From the NCBI GenBank assembly GCA_031552235.1, contig JAVBMR010000007.1, positions 1 to 64,000 on the forward strand: a stretch of 64,000 nt of DNA. Reading direction: 5' to 3'. The translations under genes were made by a program, and so were the position numbers. The first letter of the stretch is position 1; the number at the start of each line of letters is the position of its first letter. Shown in pieces: positions 63,103 through 64,000 of this stretch. The notes under the pieces were generated by a model that did no database searches, was not told the DNA's origin, and was given only the letters and a program-made list of their open reading frames with translations. This stretch comes from WRDF01 sp031552235 (GTDB lineage Bacteria > Bacteroidota > Bacteroidia > Bacteroidales > Rikenellaceae).

Positions 63103-64000
63103 ATGAAGCATACTGTTCTGACAGGTACGTTGTTACTGTCATGCTGCGCCGGACTGACTTCCGTCGCCAGGGATAAAAAAGAGAATGTCAATTTCGTTAT
63201 TATCCACCTTGACGATATGGGTTACGGCGACCTGGCTTCAACCGGCGCTACAGGGTATTCGACGCCAAATATCGACAGGATGTGCAGCGAAGGTATGCGT
63301 TTTACCAATTTTTACAGCGCCCAGGCTGTCAGCAGTGCGTCGCGAGCGGGCCTGATGACGGGGTGCTATCCCAACCGGATAGGTTTCGCCGGAGCGCTGG
63401 GGCCAAATTCTAAAATTGGGTTAAGCCCCGAAGAGGAAACCATTGCCACGGTGTTGAAGAAACAGGGTTATGTGTGCGGCGCGGTAGGTAAGTGGCATCT
63501 GGGCGACAGCCCCGTGTTCATGCCACTCAACCACGGTTTCGATGAGTATTACGGACTCCCTTACTCTAACGACATGTGGCCCGACCATCCTACTAATAAG
63601 TCATATCCGCCTTTGCCTTTATATGAGGGCAATACGGTGGTAAAGTCCGGGCTGACGGCGGAGGATCAGGAACAACTGACGACTAACTATACCGAAAGGG
63701 CCGTAAAGTTCATCGAAGAGAACCGGAACAGGCCTTTTTTCCTTTACCTGGCGCATTCCATGCCGCATGTTCCGCTTTTTGTGTCGGACAAATTCAAAGG
63801 GAAAAGCGGGCAAGGGCTATATGGAGATGTTATGATGGAGCTCGACTGGAGTGTCGGGGAAGTGTTGAGAACCCTAAGGATCAATAAACTGGAGCGAAAT
63901 ACATTTGTTATATTTACTTCCGATAACGGCCCATGGATCAACTACGGCAACAATGCCGGATCGACCGGGGGACTGCGCGAAGGCAAAGGTACGTCGTTCG
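63103..64000 (+). CDS. Sulfatase, serine type, truncated by the window end
   Basis: The open frame of 299 codons begins ATG at 63103 with a secretion signal (SCCAGLTSVA) and runs off the window. It has the alkaline-phosphatase-fold features HLDDMGYGD (metal aspartates), GKWHLGD and TSDNGPW. The formylglycine site reads S77-S-A-S-R-81 rather than Cys-x-Pro-x-Arg, so the modified residue should be serine, needing an anaerobic sulfatase-maturating enzyme. It removes sulfate from a glycan; whether it belongs to a larger locus to the right cannot be seen. Confidence 0.9.
   Translation, partial: MKHTVLTGTLLLSCCAGLTSVARDKKENVNFVIIHLDDMGYGDLASTGATGYSTPNIDRMCSEGMRFTNFYSAQAVSSASRAGLMTGCYPNRIGFAGALGPNSKIGLSPEEETIATVLKKQGYVCGAVGKWHLGDSPVFMPLNHGFDEYYGLPYSNDMWPDHPTNKSYPPLPLYEGNTVVKSGLTAEDQEQLTTNYTERAVKFIEENRNRPFFLYLAHSMPHVPLFVSDKFKGKSGQGLYGDVMMELDWSVGEVLRTLRINKLERNTFVIFTSDNGPWINYGNNAGSTGGLREGKGTSF

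Overview
The window is about 64 kb of a Bacteroidota chromosome. The evidence is lineage-specific genes (a GldH-like lipoprotein beside a PSP1/RicT homologue, DUF5686 and DUF4965 proteins, a Bacteroidota-type LptD/MCE/amidase cluster), promoters of the TTTG-N19-21-TAnnTTTG type, few Shine-Dalgarno sequences, and several secreted glycosidases. The fairly high GC content and overall gene set suggest a gut Rikenellaceae/Alistipes-like organism; that genus-level call is an inference. No rRNA, CRISPR array, integrase or full insertion sequence was seen.

Layout. 0.3-3.2 kb: tRNA-Pro, a secreted endonuclease/exonuclease/phosphatase protein and serine acetyltransferase, all on the minus strand. 3.3-10.5 kb: a small glycan-degrading operon (GH88 unsaturated glucuronyl hydrolase, GH78 rhamnosidase, GH2 beta-galactosidase with a ricin-type lectin domain). 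10.6-20.5 kb: an orphan small protein, tRNA-Ser, HU, a metallophosphoesterase, a ClpC-type unfoldase, a MATE exporter and a ricT-gldH-trmB operon. 20.7-29.6 kb: tRNA-Asn, a Kdo/WaaP-type kinase, then a TPP-riboswitch-controlled thiamine operon (thiD-thiS-tenI-like-thiE-thiG-thiC-thiH-thiF). 29.9-37.4 kb: rfbB, then on the minus strand a DUF5686 outer-membrane protein and a GH76/DUF4965 lipoprotein pair. 37.6-42.3 kb: an aminotransferase and a cobalamin/siderophore-type ABC importer. 42.4-49.8 kb: tRNA-Glu, rpsT, rpmH, mqnE, a PASTA protein, an RluD-type pseudouridine synthase, mqnC and fhs. 49.9-57.7 kb: mutS2, an MCE protein and an amidase on the minus strand, divergent from lptD. 57.7-64 kb: an M3 peptidase, a lipoprotein, greA, cardiolipin synthase and a truncated sulfatase.

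The thiamine operon covers both branches (thiazole: ThiF/S/G/H and a TenI-like protein; pyrimidine: ThiC/D) and their coupling (ThiE). MqnC and MqnE are two radical-SAM steps of futalosine-dependent menaquinone synthesis. LptD, the MCE protein, the amidase and the lipid A-type kinase concern the cell envelope.

The most unusual content is between genes. One family of short elements has inverted ends (CGGAATTATCCCTTTTAG-like) and internal hairpins. Three copies are flanked by 8-bp direct repeats, as expected for a non-autonomous transposable element (MITE). One of these sits inside a second repeated module (TATAGGATGCG, hairpin, CTTTCACTATA) that occurs upstream of three genes. Several -7 boxes lie only 4-6 nt before a start codon, which predicts leaderless mRNAs.
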